This document shows positions 10,547 through 18,960 of a stretch of 64,000 bases of DNA, piece after piece. The position numbers were made by a program, and so were the translations under genes. Position 1 is the first letter of the stretch. Every line of letters starts with the position of its first letter. The notes under the pieces are model-generated. The model worked only from the letters and a program-made list of their open reading frames with translations, had not been told where the DNA came from and did no database searches. The stretch is from Pedobacter sp. Leaf250. GTDB lineage: Bacteria > Bacteroidota > Bacteroidia > Sphingobacteriales > Sphingobacteriaceae. The DNA is taken from contig NZ_CAKLBU010000011.1 in NCBI RefSeq assembly GCF_920984735.1, positions 112,175 through 176,174 of the forward strand. The letters are read 5' to 3'.

Positions 10547-11788
10547 CTATGCAGTAGCGAACTGGTTTTCTTTGTAATAACCGTTTTCAAGCTTTTGGGC
10601 TACTTCACTAAATGCATCTAATGTACGTTGAACATCTTCTAATGTATGAACTGCAGTTGGAATTAAACGCAACTCGATCATTCCTTTTGGAATTACCGGA
10701 TACACTACGATAGAACAAAATATACTATAATTCTCACGAAGATCAAAAGTAATAGCAGTAGCATCTGTTAATTCTCCTTTTAAGAAAACCGGAGTTACTA
10801 CTGAATCCGTAACACCAAGATCAAATCCACGCTCACGTAAGCCTTTTTGTAAGGTCATTGCAATTTCCCACAGCTTATCTTTAAGTTCAGGCTTGCTTTT
10901 TAGTAATTCTAAACGCTTAAGCAATCCTTTAACCATTGGCATAGGTAAAGCCTTTGCAAAAGTTTGCGAGCGCATGTTATATCTCAAGAAATTGGTAATC
11001 TCTTCTGTAGAGGCTACGAATGCACCAATACCGGCCATTGATTTTGCAAATGTTCCGAAGTATACATCGATTCCTTCGATACAATCCTGAGCTTCATGTG
11101 TACCTGCGCCAGTTTTGCCCATAGTACCAAAACCGTGTGCATCATCAACTAAAATACGAAAGTCGAATTCTTTTTTTAGATCAACAATTTCTTTTAGCTT
11201 ACCCTGTGCTCCACTCATACCAAACACACCTTCGGTAATTAATAAAATTCCACCTCCAGATTCTTTGGTTAATTTAGTAGCACGTTCTAATTGTTTTTTT
11301 GCGCTTGCGATATCGTTGTGCTGGTAAACAAATCTTTTACCCATGTGCAGGCGAAGACCATCGATGATACAGGCATGAGATTCGCCATCATATACAATTA
11401 CATCGTTACGATCAACCAATGTATCGATAATCGAAACCATACCCTGATAACCGTAGTTTAATAAAAATGCATCAGGCTTACCTACAAATGCAGCAAGTTC
11501 TTGTTCCAATTGTTCGTGATATTTCGAGTTACCACTCATCATACGGGCACCCATTGGGTAAGCCATACCGAATTCTGCAGCTGCATCAGCATCTGCTTTT
11601 CTAACTTCTGGGTGATTGGCTAAACCTAAATAGTTATTCAAGCTCCAAACCAAATGCTCTTTTCCTTTGAATTGCATGTGTGGTGCAATTTCGCCCTCTA
11701 ATTTTGGAAAAGAAAAATACCCATGAGACCATTTTTGGTGTTGACCAAGCGGCCCCATGTGCTTTGCTATCTTATCAAATATATCCAA
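10547..11788 (-). CDS. Alpha-oxoamine synthase (serine palmitoyltransferase / cysteate acyltransferase / KBL-like)
   Basis: 413 residues, a fold-type I PLP enzyme. The PLP lysine is in TFAKSMAG (Lys near 249), DDAHG lies at 215-219, and the substrate His is in GESHAC near 138. The family joins an amino acid to an acyl thioester with loss of CO2: serine palmitoyltransferase, 2-amino-3-ketobutyrate CoA ligase, 8-amino-7-oxononanoate synthase. No biotin genes are nearby. Bacteroidota use such enzymes for sphingolipids and for capnine-type sulfonolipids, so a lipid-base role is my preferred reading. The sequence alone does not settle the amino-acid substrate. It has its own terminator and is separate from ftsZ. 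Confidence 0.8.
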   Translation of the reverse strand: MDIFDKIAKHMGPLGQHQKWSHGYFSFPKLEGEIAPHMQFKGKEHLVWSLNNYLGLANHPEVRKADADAAAEFGMAYPMGARMMSGNSKYHEQLEQELAAFVGKPDAFLLNYGYQGMVSIIDTLVDRNDVIVYDGESHACIIDGLRLHMGKRFVYQHNDIASAKKQLERATKLTKESGGGILLITEGVFGMSGAQGKLKEIVDLKKEFDFRILVDDAHGFGTMGKTGAGTHEAQDCIEGIDVYFGTFAKSMAGIGAFVASTEEITNFLRYNMRSQTFAKALPMPMVKGLLKRLELLKSKPELKDKLWEIAMTLQKGLRERGFDLGVTDSVVTPVFLKGELTDATAITFDLRENYSIFCSIVVYPVIPKGMIELRLIPTAVHTLEDVQRTLDAFSEVAQKLENGYYKENQFATA

Positions 11789-11904
11789 TGTAATACGTGT
11801 TTTTTATAATAAAATTTTGCGAATTTACGGTTTATTCGTCTTAAAATCAACCAGATTAATCTGCTGCCTGTCAATTAAGATTTTTTAATACTCTAAATTT
11901 ATGC

Positions 11905-11935
11905 CAAAAAAGCCCCGATAGTAAATCGAGGCTTT
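11905..11935 (-). terminator. Terminator of ftsZ and the dcw cluster
   Basis: On the minus strand AAGCCTCGAT, a short loop, ATCGGGGCTT and a T run form a hairpin 21 bp after the ftsZ stop. It is the only clear terminator seen between mraZ and this point. Confidence 0.8.
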
Positions 11936-11955
11936 AAAGTTATATTTGGTTTGAT

Positions 11956-13632
11956 CTAGTCAACATTATCGTGTAAGAAAGAATTGTTTGGTCTAATCTC
12001 TGTACCGCCATCCTGATCATTGCTTAAAGTAAAACGACTTACTTGCGACTCAGAAGAATGTTGAACTTGCTGCAATTGCATTTGCTTGCGTTTGTAAGCA
12101 GGCTCATTTTCCAATTCCTGTAAACCATTGGTGGTGCGCAATTTCATGCTCAAATCTTTCAATCGTAATATACGCTCTTTAGATTTTTTCAATTGCTCTT
12201 CCATCGATTCGTCATTTTTATCATCATCCAAACCAACAACTGGCATTTCTGGTTCAGGTTCTGGCATAGGCACAACTTCGGCAACTGGCGTTTCGAAAAC
12301 GTAATTAGTTTCAGCTAATTTTACTTCAAACTCAAAACCCGTTTCTTGCTGCTCTTCTACCTGAGGTTCTTCTTCAACTAAAGTATGACGGACAATGTTA
12401 TTTTCAGGTTCCTGAACTTTTTGAGGTTCAGCTTTTGCAAACATTCCACCAAAAAGGTCTGCCTGCGAAACTTCTTCTTTAGCTTTTAAAACCGGCTCGT
12501 AACTTGGAGCAGTTTTAGGCTGAATGAAAGAATTAACTGGCTCAACCGGACGAACCAATGGTGCTTCTTCAGGTGTTAATAAAGAGATTTTCTTTTTATT
12601 TTTCTCTTCGTGAACGCGTTCCTCAGAAGTTTGGAAACCCGTAGCGATAATGGTTACTGATAATTTATCTTCTAAGGTTTCATCGGTACAGTTACCCCAA
12701 ATTAAATCGGCAGATAAGCCTGCTTTCTCCTGAATGTAATCTGTTATAATTGAAACCTCATCCATTGTTACCTCACGGGCACCAGAACTGATGTTTAATA
12801 AAATGTAACGGGCGCCTTCAATTTCATTATCTTTTAATAATGGAGAAGCTAATGCACCTTCTACAGCTTGTAAAGCACGGTCTTCGCCTTCGGCTGCATG
12901 GCTACCCATAATGGCAACACCACTTTCTTTCATTACGGTACGCACATCCTTAAAATCCACGTTGATGTAACCTGGAACAGTGATGATTTCTGCAATGCCT
13001 TTTGCAGCCGTTGTTAAAATATCATCAGCCTGACCAAATGCAGAGCCTAAGGTTAAATTTCCAAAAATCTCACGTAACCTATCATTCGAAATTACCAGAT
13101 AAGAATCTACATATTTTTTTAGTTCTTCCATGCCTTCATCAGCTTGAAGTCTACGTCTTTTTCCTTCGAAAGAAAAAGGTGTAGTGATGATGGCAACTGT
13201 TAAAATATCAAGCTCTTTAGCAGCTTTGGCAATAATTGGCGATGCACCAGTTCCTGTACCACCACCCATTCCTGCTGTGATAAACAACATTTTGGTTGTA
13301 CTACCAAGCATCGCTTTAATATCATCAATATTCTCTATAGCCGAGTTTTTACCAACTTCGGGAATAGAACCAGCACCCATTCCTTCGGTTAAACTAGCAC
13401 CCAATTGTACCTTATTTGGTATAGGGCTAGATTCCAAAGCTTGGGCATCTGTATTACAAATAATAAAGTCTACACCAGTAATACCCGACAGGTACATATG
13501 GTTTACTGCGTTGCCGCCACCGCCTCCAACACCAATTACTTTGATGATTGATGACTTATCTTTTAACATTTCGAACTGCATATCTTTATGAATCAGTTGT
13601 TTAAAAAGTTTTAAATTCTGTTCATTACTCAA
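11956..13632 (-). CDS. ftsZ: Cell division protein FtsZ
   Basis: Tubulin-like GTPase that forms the division ring. From the first ATG it is 558 residues; an internal start at 13581 (MQFEMLKDKSS) would give 541 and may be the real one. The nucleotide loop GVGGGGGNAVNHM and the GGGTGTGA tubulin signature are intact. The globular domain ends near residue 325. It is followed by an unusually long, acidic, Pro/Glu-rich linker of roughly 200 residues (for example PMPEPEPEMP). The C-terminus is NNSFLHDNVD, presumably the partner-binding tail. Last gene of the dcw cluster, separated from ftsA by a structured 80-bp gap. Confidence 0.97.
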   Translation of the reverse strand: MSNEQNLKLFKQLIHKDMQFEMLKDKSSIIKVIGVGGGGGNAVNHMYLSGITGVDFIICNTDAQALESSPIPNKVQLGASLTEGMGAGSIPEVGKNSAIENIDDIKAMLGSTTKMLFITAGMGGGTGTGASPIIAKAAKELDILTVAIITTPFSFEGKRRRLQADEGMEELKKYVDSYLVISNDRLREIFGNLTLGSAFGQADDILTTAAKGIAEIITVPGYINVDFKDVRTVMKESGVAIMGSHAAEGEDRALQAVEGALASPLLKDNEIEGARYILLNISSGAREVTMDEVSIITDYIQEKAGLSADLIWGNCTDETLEDKLSVTIIATGFQTSEERVHEEKNKKKISLLTPEEAPLVRPVEPVNSFIQPKTAPSYEPVLKAKEEVSQADLFGGMFAKAEPQKVQEPENNIVRHTLVEEEPQVEEQQETGFEFEVKLAETNYVFETPVAEVVPMPEPEPEMPVVGLDDDKNDESMEEQLKKSKERILRLKDLSMKLRTTNGLQELENEPAYKRKQMQLQQVQHSSESQVSRFTLSNDQDGGTEIRPNNSFLHDNVD

Positions 13633-13646
13633 CGTAATATTAACAC

Positions 13647-13708
13647 TTTTTCAACAGACGTTTTCCACAAGTGTTAAGAATGTGGAAAACTCATGTTTTG
13701 TTGAAAAA
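13647..13708 (-). promoter_or_regulatory. Nested inverted repeat with paired DnaA-box-like sites between ftsA and ftsZ
   Basis: Outer arms TTTTTCAACA (13647-13656) and TGTTGAAAAA (13699-13708) enclose inner arms TTTTCCACA (13661-13669) and TGTGGAAAA (13681-13689). The inner arms both match the relaxed DnaA box TTWTNCACA, in opposite orientation. It may be a hairpin in the ftsAZ mRNA, a protein-binding site, or both. Confidence 0.6.
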
Positions 13709-13712
13709 TAAC

Positions 13713-15071
13713 TTAGCTTTTCAGATAATCTTCATCGCTAACATTCATATCATCCTGAATGAATGTTTTTGTTTTTGCCAATAACTTATCAAATAATCCT
13801 GGCCCGCGTTTTTCTTTTTCTTTTATAGCTTTAGGCTTCTCAACAAAAACACCTGGCTGTTTCATTTCTTCTATCAACTCCTCAGCTTTCTGAATACCTT
13901 TAATCAGCAAACCTACACTGGTGGCATACATCGGGCTTTTTAAATCATCATAGATCGCCTTTGGCATATCTTCATATTTTGATAAATGTTCATTTGGATA
14001 ACCAATACGGCAATCTAAACCAGTAACATATTCTACCGCTTGCGATAAATGTTTTAACAAAGCACCACCACCTGTAATTACTATACCACCAATTAATTTC
14101 TTTTCGTAACCTGAAGATTTAATCTCGTAATAAACATGCTCGATGATTTCTTCCATACGGGCCTGAATTACATAGGCCAGGTTTTTTACAGAAATTTCTT
14201 TCGGCTCACGGCCACGAAGACCTGGAACACAAATGATTTCATTTTCCTTATTTTCTTCGGCCAAGGCAGATCCAAAACGGGTTTTTAACAATTCAGCCTG
14301 GTTGCGCATTACCGAGCAACCCTCTCTAATGTCTTCAGTTACGCTGTTTCCACCAAATGGAATAACAGCTGTGTGGCGAATGATACCTTCGTGAAAAATA
14401 GCAATATCAGTTGTACCACCACCTATGTCTACCAATGCAATACCAGCTTCTTTTTCTTCATCGCTCAACACCGATTCGGAAGATGCTAGTGGCTCAAGTA
14501 TCAGATCTTGAGTTTGCAAGCCTGCATTGTTAACGCATTTAATAATGTTTTTTACAGCCGTAACCTGTCCGGAAATGATGTGAAAGTTCGCCTCTAAACG
14601 TACTCCAGCCATACCAATCGGATCTTTAATTCCTGGCTCATTATCAATTGTAAACTCTTGGGGTAATACATGGATAATTTCCTCACCGGGAGGCATTACC
14701 AATTTAAACATATCATCAATCAACTTATCGATATCTTTTTTACCGATTTCGTTATTTAATTCTCTTCTTGTTAAAATACCTCTGTGCTGTAAGCTTTTAA
14801 TGTGCTGACCAGCAATACCCACATTTACCACCTGTATTTCTACATTTGATTGTCCGCTTGCTACTTCAACTGCTTGAGCAATACCCTGCACTGTTTTTTG
14901 AATGTTAGAAACCACTCCACGTGTCACACCCGCCGACTCTGCCTTTCCTATTCCTAAAATTTCTATCTTACCATGTTGGGTTCTGCGACCAACGATAACA
15001 CATATTTTTGTAGTACCGATATCTAATCCTACTACGATGGGAGACTGACTGGTAAATTTTGCCTTGTCCAT
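13713..15071 (-). CDS. ftsA: Cell division protein FtsA
   Basis: 452 residues, an actin-like ATPase that anchors FtsZ to the inner membrane. Visible motifs are the phosphate-1 loop VGLDIGTTKICVIVG (13-27), LVDIGGGTTDIAIF (phosphate-2, near 210) and GGIVITGGGALLKHL (adenosine motif, near 335). The C-terminal stretch GLFDKLLAKTKTFIQ can form the membrane-targeting amphipathic helix. It starts 5 bp after ftsQ. Confidence 0.97.
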   Translation of the reverse strand: MDKAKFTSQSPIVVGLDIGTTKICVIVGRRTQHGKIEILGIGKAESAGVTRGVVSNIQKTVQGIAQAVEVASGQSNVEIQVVNVGIAGQHIKSLQHRGILTRRELNNEIGKKDIDKLIDDMFKLVMPPGEEIIHVLPQEFTIDNEPGIKDPIGMAGVRLEANFHIISGQVTAVKNIIKCVNNAGLQTQDLILEPLASSESVLSDEEKEAGIALVDIGGGTTDIAIFHEGIIRHTAVIPFGGNSVTEDIREGCSVMRNQAELLKTRFGSALAEENKENEIICVPGLRGREPKEISVKNLAYVIQARMEEIIEHVYYEIKSSGYEKKLIGGIVITGGGALLKHLSQAVEYVTGLDCRIGYPNEHLSKYEDMPKAIYDDLKSPMYATSVGLLIKGIQKAEELIEEMKQPGVFVEKPKAIKEKEKRGPGLFDKLLAKTKTFIQDDMNVSDEDYLKS

Positions 15072-15076
15072 ATTCG

Positions 15077-16249
15077 TTAATTTTGTTGAGTTTTATATTG
15101 TTTTTCTAGGGCTCTGATTTCTTTTTCTCTTTCCAACTTCAGCTCTGCTGCAGATTTTGTTGTCTTCTTTTTATCTGTTATGGCTGGTTTTTTATCTGCT
15201 GGCTTTGTTTCCTTAGGTTTAGTTGAGGTAGAATTAGCTATAACCTTTTTTACTTCTGTTTTTACAGGCTCTGCCTTTTTTTGTTCAACCTTTTTGGGTT
15301 CCACTTTCTTTGGCTCTACCGTTTTAGGCGTTTCCTTTTTTGGAGTTACGGCTGCAGTTTGTTCTCCCATTGCATTACCAATTGCATTTCTAATTAATGA
15401 ATCGGATACCTGGCGTTGTATTCTCAAACTATCAGTGCCCGAAATTGTTTTTGGTCTTCTAGCAATTTCTGTAGAATCTCTTTTTTCGCAAACGATTTGG
15501 TTGGTATATTTAATGTTGATTGTTCTATATGCATCCCATCCTACCTGGGGCATTGCTTTTTTATAGAACAGTAACAAATTATTCATCTTCTTTTCCAAAG
15601 AATCGGCATTACCTAAAATAATGCGTTGATTACCTACACGAGGAATAAGTTCGATGTCATTTTTCTGATCGACAACAAGCTGCTCAATCTGCGAATCCCA
15701 AAGCGTATCTTTCTTAATATACAAAGCAGTTTTATAAATATCATGAGCCAATTTGGTGTGAAGTGTATCTACCCTACTTCCAAAAACCTCGGTGATATTA
15801 CCGGTTGCAACTAAAACGTTAGCTGTAAAATTCGATGAGATTGGCATTTTTAAGCCATCGTTATCAATGTAAAAATCTTGACCATTGCTATTTAAAATTC
15901 TAACAATTGGTTGTCGCTGCTTAACCTCGATATGTAAAACACCATCCATTTCTACATAAACCTTTGCAAAAGCAATGTATGGGTTAGACTGCAGTTTCTT
16001 TTCAATTTTATGGATGTTGATATTTTCGATGTTACGTCCTAAAAGCACACCTTGATCTTCTCTTAAAATTTGATCAATTTCTTCCCTTTCGATAAAATTA
16101 TCTGCCCCTGGAATTAAAATTTTAACATCAGTGCATTTAACAGTTTGCTTTTTAACATTGATGAAACTTAAAAGCACCACCACACCTGCCAGGCTAATTA
16201 GCCAGGCAAAGCCAGTAAATATTGTGCTCCAGTTTATTTTTTTAAGCAT
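15077..16249 (-). CDS. ftsQ: Cell division protein FtsQ/DivIB
   Basis: 390 residues, a bitopic divisome protein. A short cytoplasmic start is followed by a membrane helix (ITFGFAWLISLAGVVVLLSF region, about 10-29), then a POTRA-like domain (KCTDVKILIPGADNF...) and the beta domain to about residue 255. The remaining ~125 residues are an unusual low-complexity extension rich in Lys, Pro, Glu and Thr, with repeats of the type KKVEP. FtsQ usually ends soon after the beta domain, so this tail is long. Its ATG overlaps the murC stop by 8 bp, implying translational coupling. Confidence 0.9.
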   Translation of the reverse strand: MLKKINWSTIFTGFAWLISLAGVVVLLSFINVKKQTVKCTDVKILIPGADNFIEREEIDQILREDQGVLLGRNIENINIHKIEKKLQSNPYIAFAKVYVEMDGVLHIEVKQRQPIVRILNSNGQDFYIDNDGLKMPISSNFTANVLVATGNITEVFGSRVDTLHTKLAHDIYKTALYIKKDTLWDSQIEQLVVDQKNDIELIPRVGNQRIILGNADSLEKKMNNLLLFYKKAMPQVGWDAYRTINIKYTNQIVCEKRDSTEIARRPKTISGTDSLRIQRQVSDSLIRNAIGNAMGEQTAAVTPKKETPKTVEPKKVEPKKVEQKKAEPVKTEVKKVIANSTSTKPKETKPADKKPAITDKKKTTKSAAELKLEREKEIRALEKQYKTQQN

Positions 16250-17597
16250 TGTTCAATGTATTTTTTAGTGGCTCGATAATCGTGTCGATATCGCCTGCAC
16301 CAACCGTTAAAATTAATTCAGGTTTTGTATCCTTAACATATTGAACCACAAAATCTTTTCCACATATTTTTTTGTTTTCCAATGAAATTTTATCCAGCAA
16401 AAACTTCGAATTAATACCTTCTAAAGGCAATTCTCTTGCGGGATAGATTTCGAGCAACAACAATTCATCAGCTGTGCTTAAAACTTTTGCAAATTCATCA
16501 GCGAAATCACGCGTACGCGTAAACAAATGCGGTTGGAAAATTACCGTTAGTTTTTTGTTCGGATATAACTGACGAACGGCATCAAAACAGGCTCTTAATT
16601 CTTCTGGATGATGCGCATAATCGTCGATATAAATTTGATTATCATTATTTACAATATACTCGAACCTGCGTTTTACACCTTTAAAATTAGCTACTGCCTG
16701 TTTGATCTTATCAGGATCGATACCCAGTTTCAAAGCGATTGCAATAGCAACAGTTGTGTTTTCTACATTATGTTTGCCAGGCAACATTAAACTGATATCT
16801 TCAATCTTCGTCAATTCATCCTGATAATCAAATACGAATTTCGATCCCTCAACACGAAGATTTTCAGCTCTTGCAACTGCTGTAGCACTTGCTGCGTAGC
16901 TAATGCTATTGGTTAATGGCAAACCTTCGTGTGCGTAAAGTGTACCATTAGGTTTCAACTGACCAGCATACAACCGGAAAGATTCTTCCAAATGGCTTTT
17001 ATCGCCGTAAATATCCAAATGATCAGCATCCATTGAGGTGATTACTGCAATATCTGGATGCAGTGTTAAAAAAGAACGATCGTACTCATCGGCCTCTACC
17101 ACTACAACATTGTTTTTTCCAAACAAAACATTGCTGTTGTAATTACTGGTTATCCCTCCAAGGAAAGCAGTGCAATCGTAACCTGTATCCTTTAAAATAT
17201 GCGCAACAATAGAGGAAGTTGTTGTTTTACCATGCGTACCTGCAATGCCGATACAAAACATCCCCTTACTGATAATGCCAAGTACTTCAGAGCGTTTTTT
17301 GAAGGTGAAATCCTTATCCTTAAAGTGATTTAAAATTTTGGAGTCTTTTGGAATTGCTGGCGTGTAAACAATTAAGGTATCATCATGATTATCTAAAAAT
17401 GCGCATGGTAAAGACGATGCTTCATCTAAATAAGTGATTAAAATTCCTTCTCGTTCCAATGTTTCGGTTAATTTGGTCCTGGTTTTATCGTAACCACAAA
17501 CCACCTGACCGCGTTTAGCAAAATAACGAGCAAGCGCACTCATGCCGATACCACCGATACCTACAAAAAACACTCTATTTATTTTACTTAGTTCCAT
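16242..17597 (-). CDS. murC: UDP-N-acetylmuramate-L-alanine ligase
   Basis: 451 residues. It adds L-Ala to UDP-MurNAc, the first step of stem-peptide synthesis in the cytoplasm. The N-terminal Rossmann segment FFVGIGGIGMSALA (10-23) is followed by the ATP loop GIAGTHGKTTTSS (near 117-129), the central-domain DADHLDIYGD and the C-terminal domain DDYAHHPEE. Length and domain order are standard. It overlaps ftsQ by 8 bp and is separated from murG by 141 bp holding repeat elements. Confidence 0.97.
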   Translation of the reverse strand: MELSKINRVFFVGIGGIGMSALARYFAKRGQVVCGYDKTRTKLTETLEREGILITYLDEASSLPCAFLDNHDDTLIVYTPAIPKDSKILNHFKDKDFTFKKRSEVLGIISKGMFCIGIAGTHGKTTTSSIVAHILKDTGYDCTAFLGGITSNYNSNVLFGKNNVVVVEADEYDRSFLTLHPDIAVITSMDADHLDIYGDKSHLEESFRLYAGQLKPNGTLYAHEGLPLTNSISYAASATAVARAENLRVEGSKFVFDYQDELTKIEDISLMLPGKHNVENTTVAIAIALKLGIDPDKIKQAVANFKGVKRRFEYIVNNDNQIYIDDYAHHPEELRACFDAVRQLYPNKKLTVIFQPHLFTRTRDFADEFAKVLSTADELLLLEIYPARELPLEGINSKFLLDKISLENKKICGKDFVVQYVKDTKPELILTVGAGDIDTIIEPLKNTLNNA

Positions 17598-17610
17598 TTT
17601 TATTTAAGCT

Positions 17611-17735
17611 AAAAGCAGAAAGACCAAAGCTTAAGGCTTTTTCTTCCTATCGTTTTAAATATTATGTTTGCTTTAAGATTGCTTCGTACCTCGTAATGAC
17701 GGATTGTCAATTTTCGCTTTGGTCTTTCAGCTTTT
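17611..17735. repeat. 20-bp inverted repeat framing a REP-like fragment between murC and murG
   Basis: Arms at 17611-17630 (AAAAGCAGAAAGACCAAAGC) and 17716-17735 are reverse complements at 19 of 20 positions. Between them, 17676-17700 is a half copy of the REP-like element seen whole at 18876-18952. A long T run follows the right arm. Function is unknown; an RNA hairpin inside the dcw transcript is possible. Confidence 0.65.
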
Positions 17736-17738
17736 TTT

Positions 17739-18845
17739 TTAAGCTTTTATCAGTTTCAACACTTCTCCCGCTATAATTTCATCTGCTTCTGGTAATGCCA
17801 TTTTACCAAGATTAGCAGATAATTTTTCACCCTGTTCTTTATTTTTAAGTAGATCAAGTGCGGCTGCTACCAAAGTATCTTCAGCCGAACGATCGTTTAT
17901 AAGTAATGCCGCACCATTTTTAACCAGGGCCATGGCATTTTTAGTTTGATGATCTTCTGCCACATTTGGCGAAGGCACCAAGATCACTGGTTTTTTGACG
18001 AGGCAAAGTTCCGCGATCGTTCCCGCACCTGCTCTGCTGATAATTACATCAGCCGCTGCATAAGCCAAGTCCATTTTATTCAGGAATTCCAAAATGCGAA
18101 CATTGGGATGATATTCCAATCCTAAACGCTCGATAATTCCTTTATAATAATATTTACCGGTTTGCCAAACCACTTGCACATCTTGTGCGATGATTTCTGG
18201 TAAATGTTTTTCAATCGCTTTATTTAATGTTCCAGCGCCTAAACTTCCGCCAGTAACCATAATTGTTTTTTTTAGTGGGTCGAGTTTTAAAAGCTCTGCC
18301 CCTGCATGATGCTTTCCTTTTATATCTACCACCTCTTTGCGCACTGGATTTCCAGTTTTCAAAATCCGATCAGCAGGAAAAAACTGATCCATCTCATCAA
18401 AAGCCACACAAATTTTGGATGCCTTTCTGCCCAACCATTTATTAGTTACTCCTGCGTAAGAATTCTGTTCTTGGATGAGATATGGAATTCCTTTTAAAGA
18501 CGCTGCATATAACAAAGGACCAGAAGCATAACCTCCAACACCTACAACAGCATCTGGCTTAAAATCATTAATAATCTGCATCGCTCTTCGAACGCTACCA
18601 ATTACCTTAAATGGCAAAGCAAGATTTTTCACAATTGAACCTCTTTGCATGCCGCTGATGTTCAAACCAATTATTTTATATCCGGCAGCAGGAACTTTTT
18701 CCATTTCCATGCGACCGTTTGCGCCCACGAACAAAATTTCACACGCGGGCACCAAGCGCTTAAGCGCATTGGCTATGGCTACGGCGGGGAAAATATGCCC
18801 GCCGGTGCCACCACCTGATATGATAATTTTTGGGGAATTATTCAT
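17739..18845 (-). CDS. murG: Lipid II synthase MurG (GlcNAc transferase)
   Basis: 368 residues. It transfers GlcNAc from UDP-GlcNAc to lipid I at the inner face of the membrane. The N-terminal GGGTGGHIFPAVAIA (11-25), the mid GVGGYASGP and the UDP-binding C-terminal GAGTIAEL segment are characteristic of GT28. Standard length. It is followed by a repeat-bearing gap before murC and preceded by a REP-like element after ftsW. Confidence 0.97.
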   Translation of the reverse strand: MNNSPKIIISGGGTGGHIFPAVAIANALKRLVPACEILFVGANGRMEMEKVPAAGYKIIGLNISGMQRGSIVKNLALPFKVIGSVRRAMQIINDFKPDAVVGVGGYASGPLLYAASLKGIPYLIQEQNSYAGVTNKWLGRKASKICVAFDEMDQFFPADRILKTGNPVRKEVVDIKGKHHAGAELLKLDPLKKTIMVTGGSLGAGTLNKAIEKHLPEIIAQDVQVVWQTGKYYYKGIIERLGLEYHPNVRILEFLNKMDLAYAAADVIISRAGAGTIAELCLVKKPVILVPSPNVAEDHQTKNAMALVKNGAALLINDRSAEDTLVAAALDLLKNKEQGEKLSANLGKMALPEADEIIAGEVLKLIKA

Positions 18846-18875
18846 TTTATATTTAATTATTTAGATGCCATGTCC

Positions 18876-18952
18876 GTCATTGCGAGGTACGAAGCAATCT
18901 CATTTGATATATTTATTTAATAGATTGCTTCGTCATGCTTCCTCGCAATGAC
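18876..18952. repeat. REP-like palindromic element between ftsW and murG
   Basis: GTCATTGCGAGG (18876-18887), followed by a TACGAAGCAATCT half, is mirrored by AGATTGCTTCGT and CCTCGCAATGAC (ending 18952). Related copies lie at 17676-17700 (partial) and 59645-59708, so this is a dispersed intergenic repeat. It interrupts the otherwise tightly packed dcw cluster. Confidence 0.8.
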
Positions 18953-18960
18953 GACTAATA

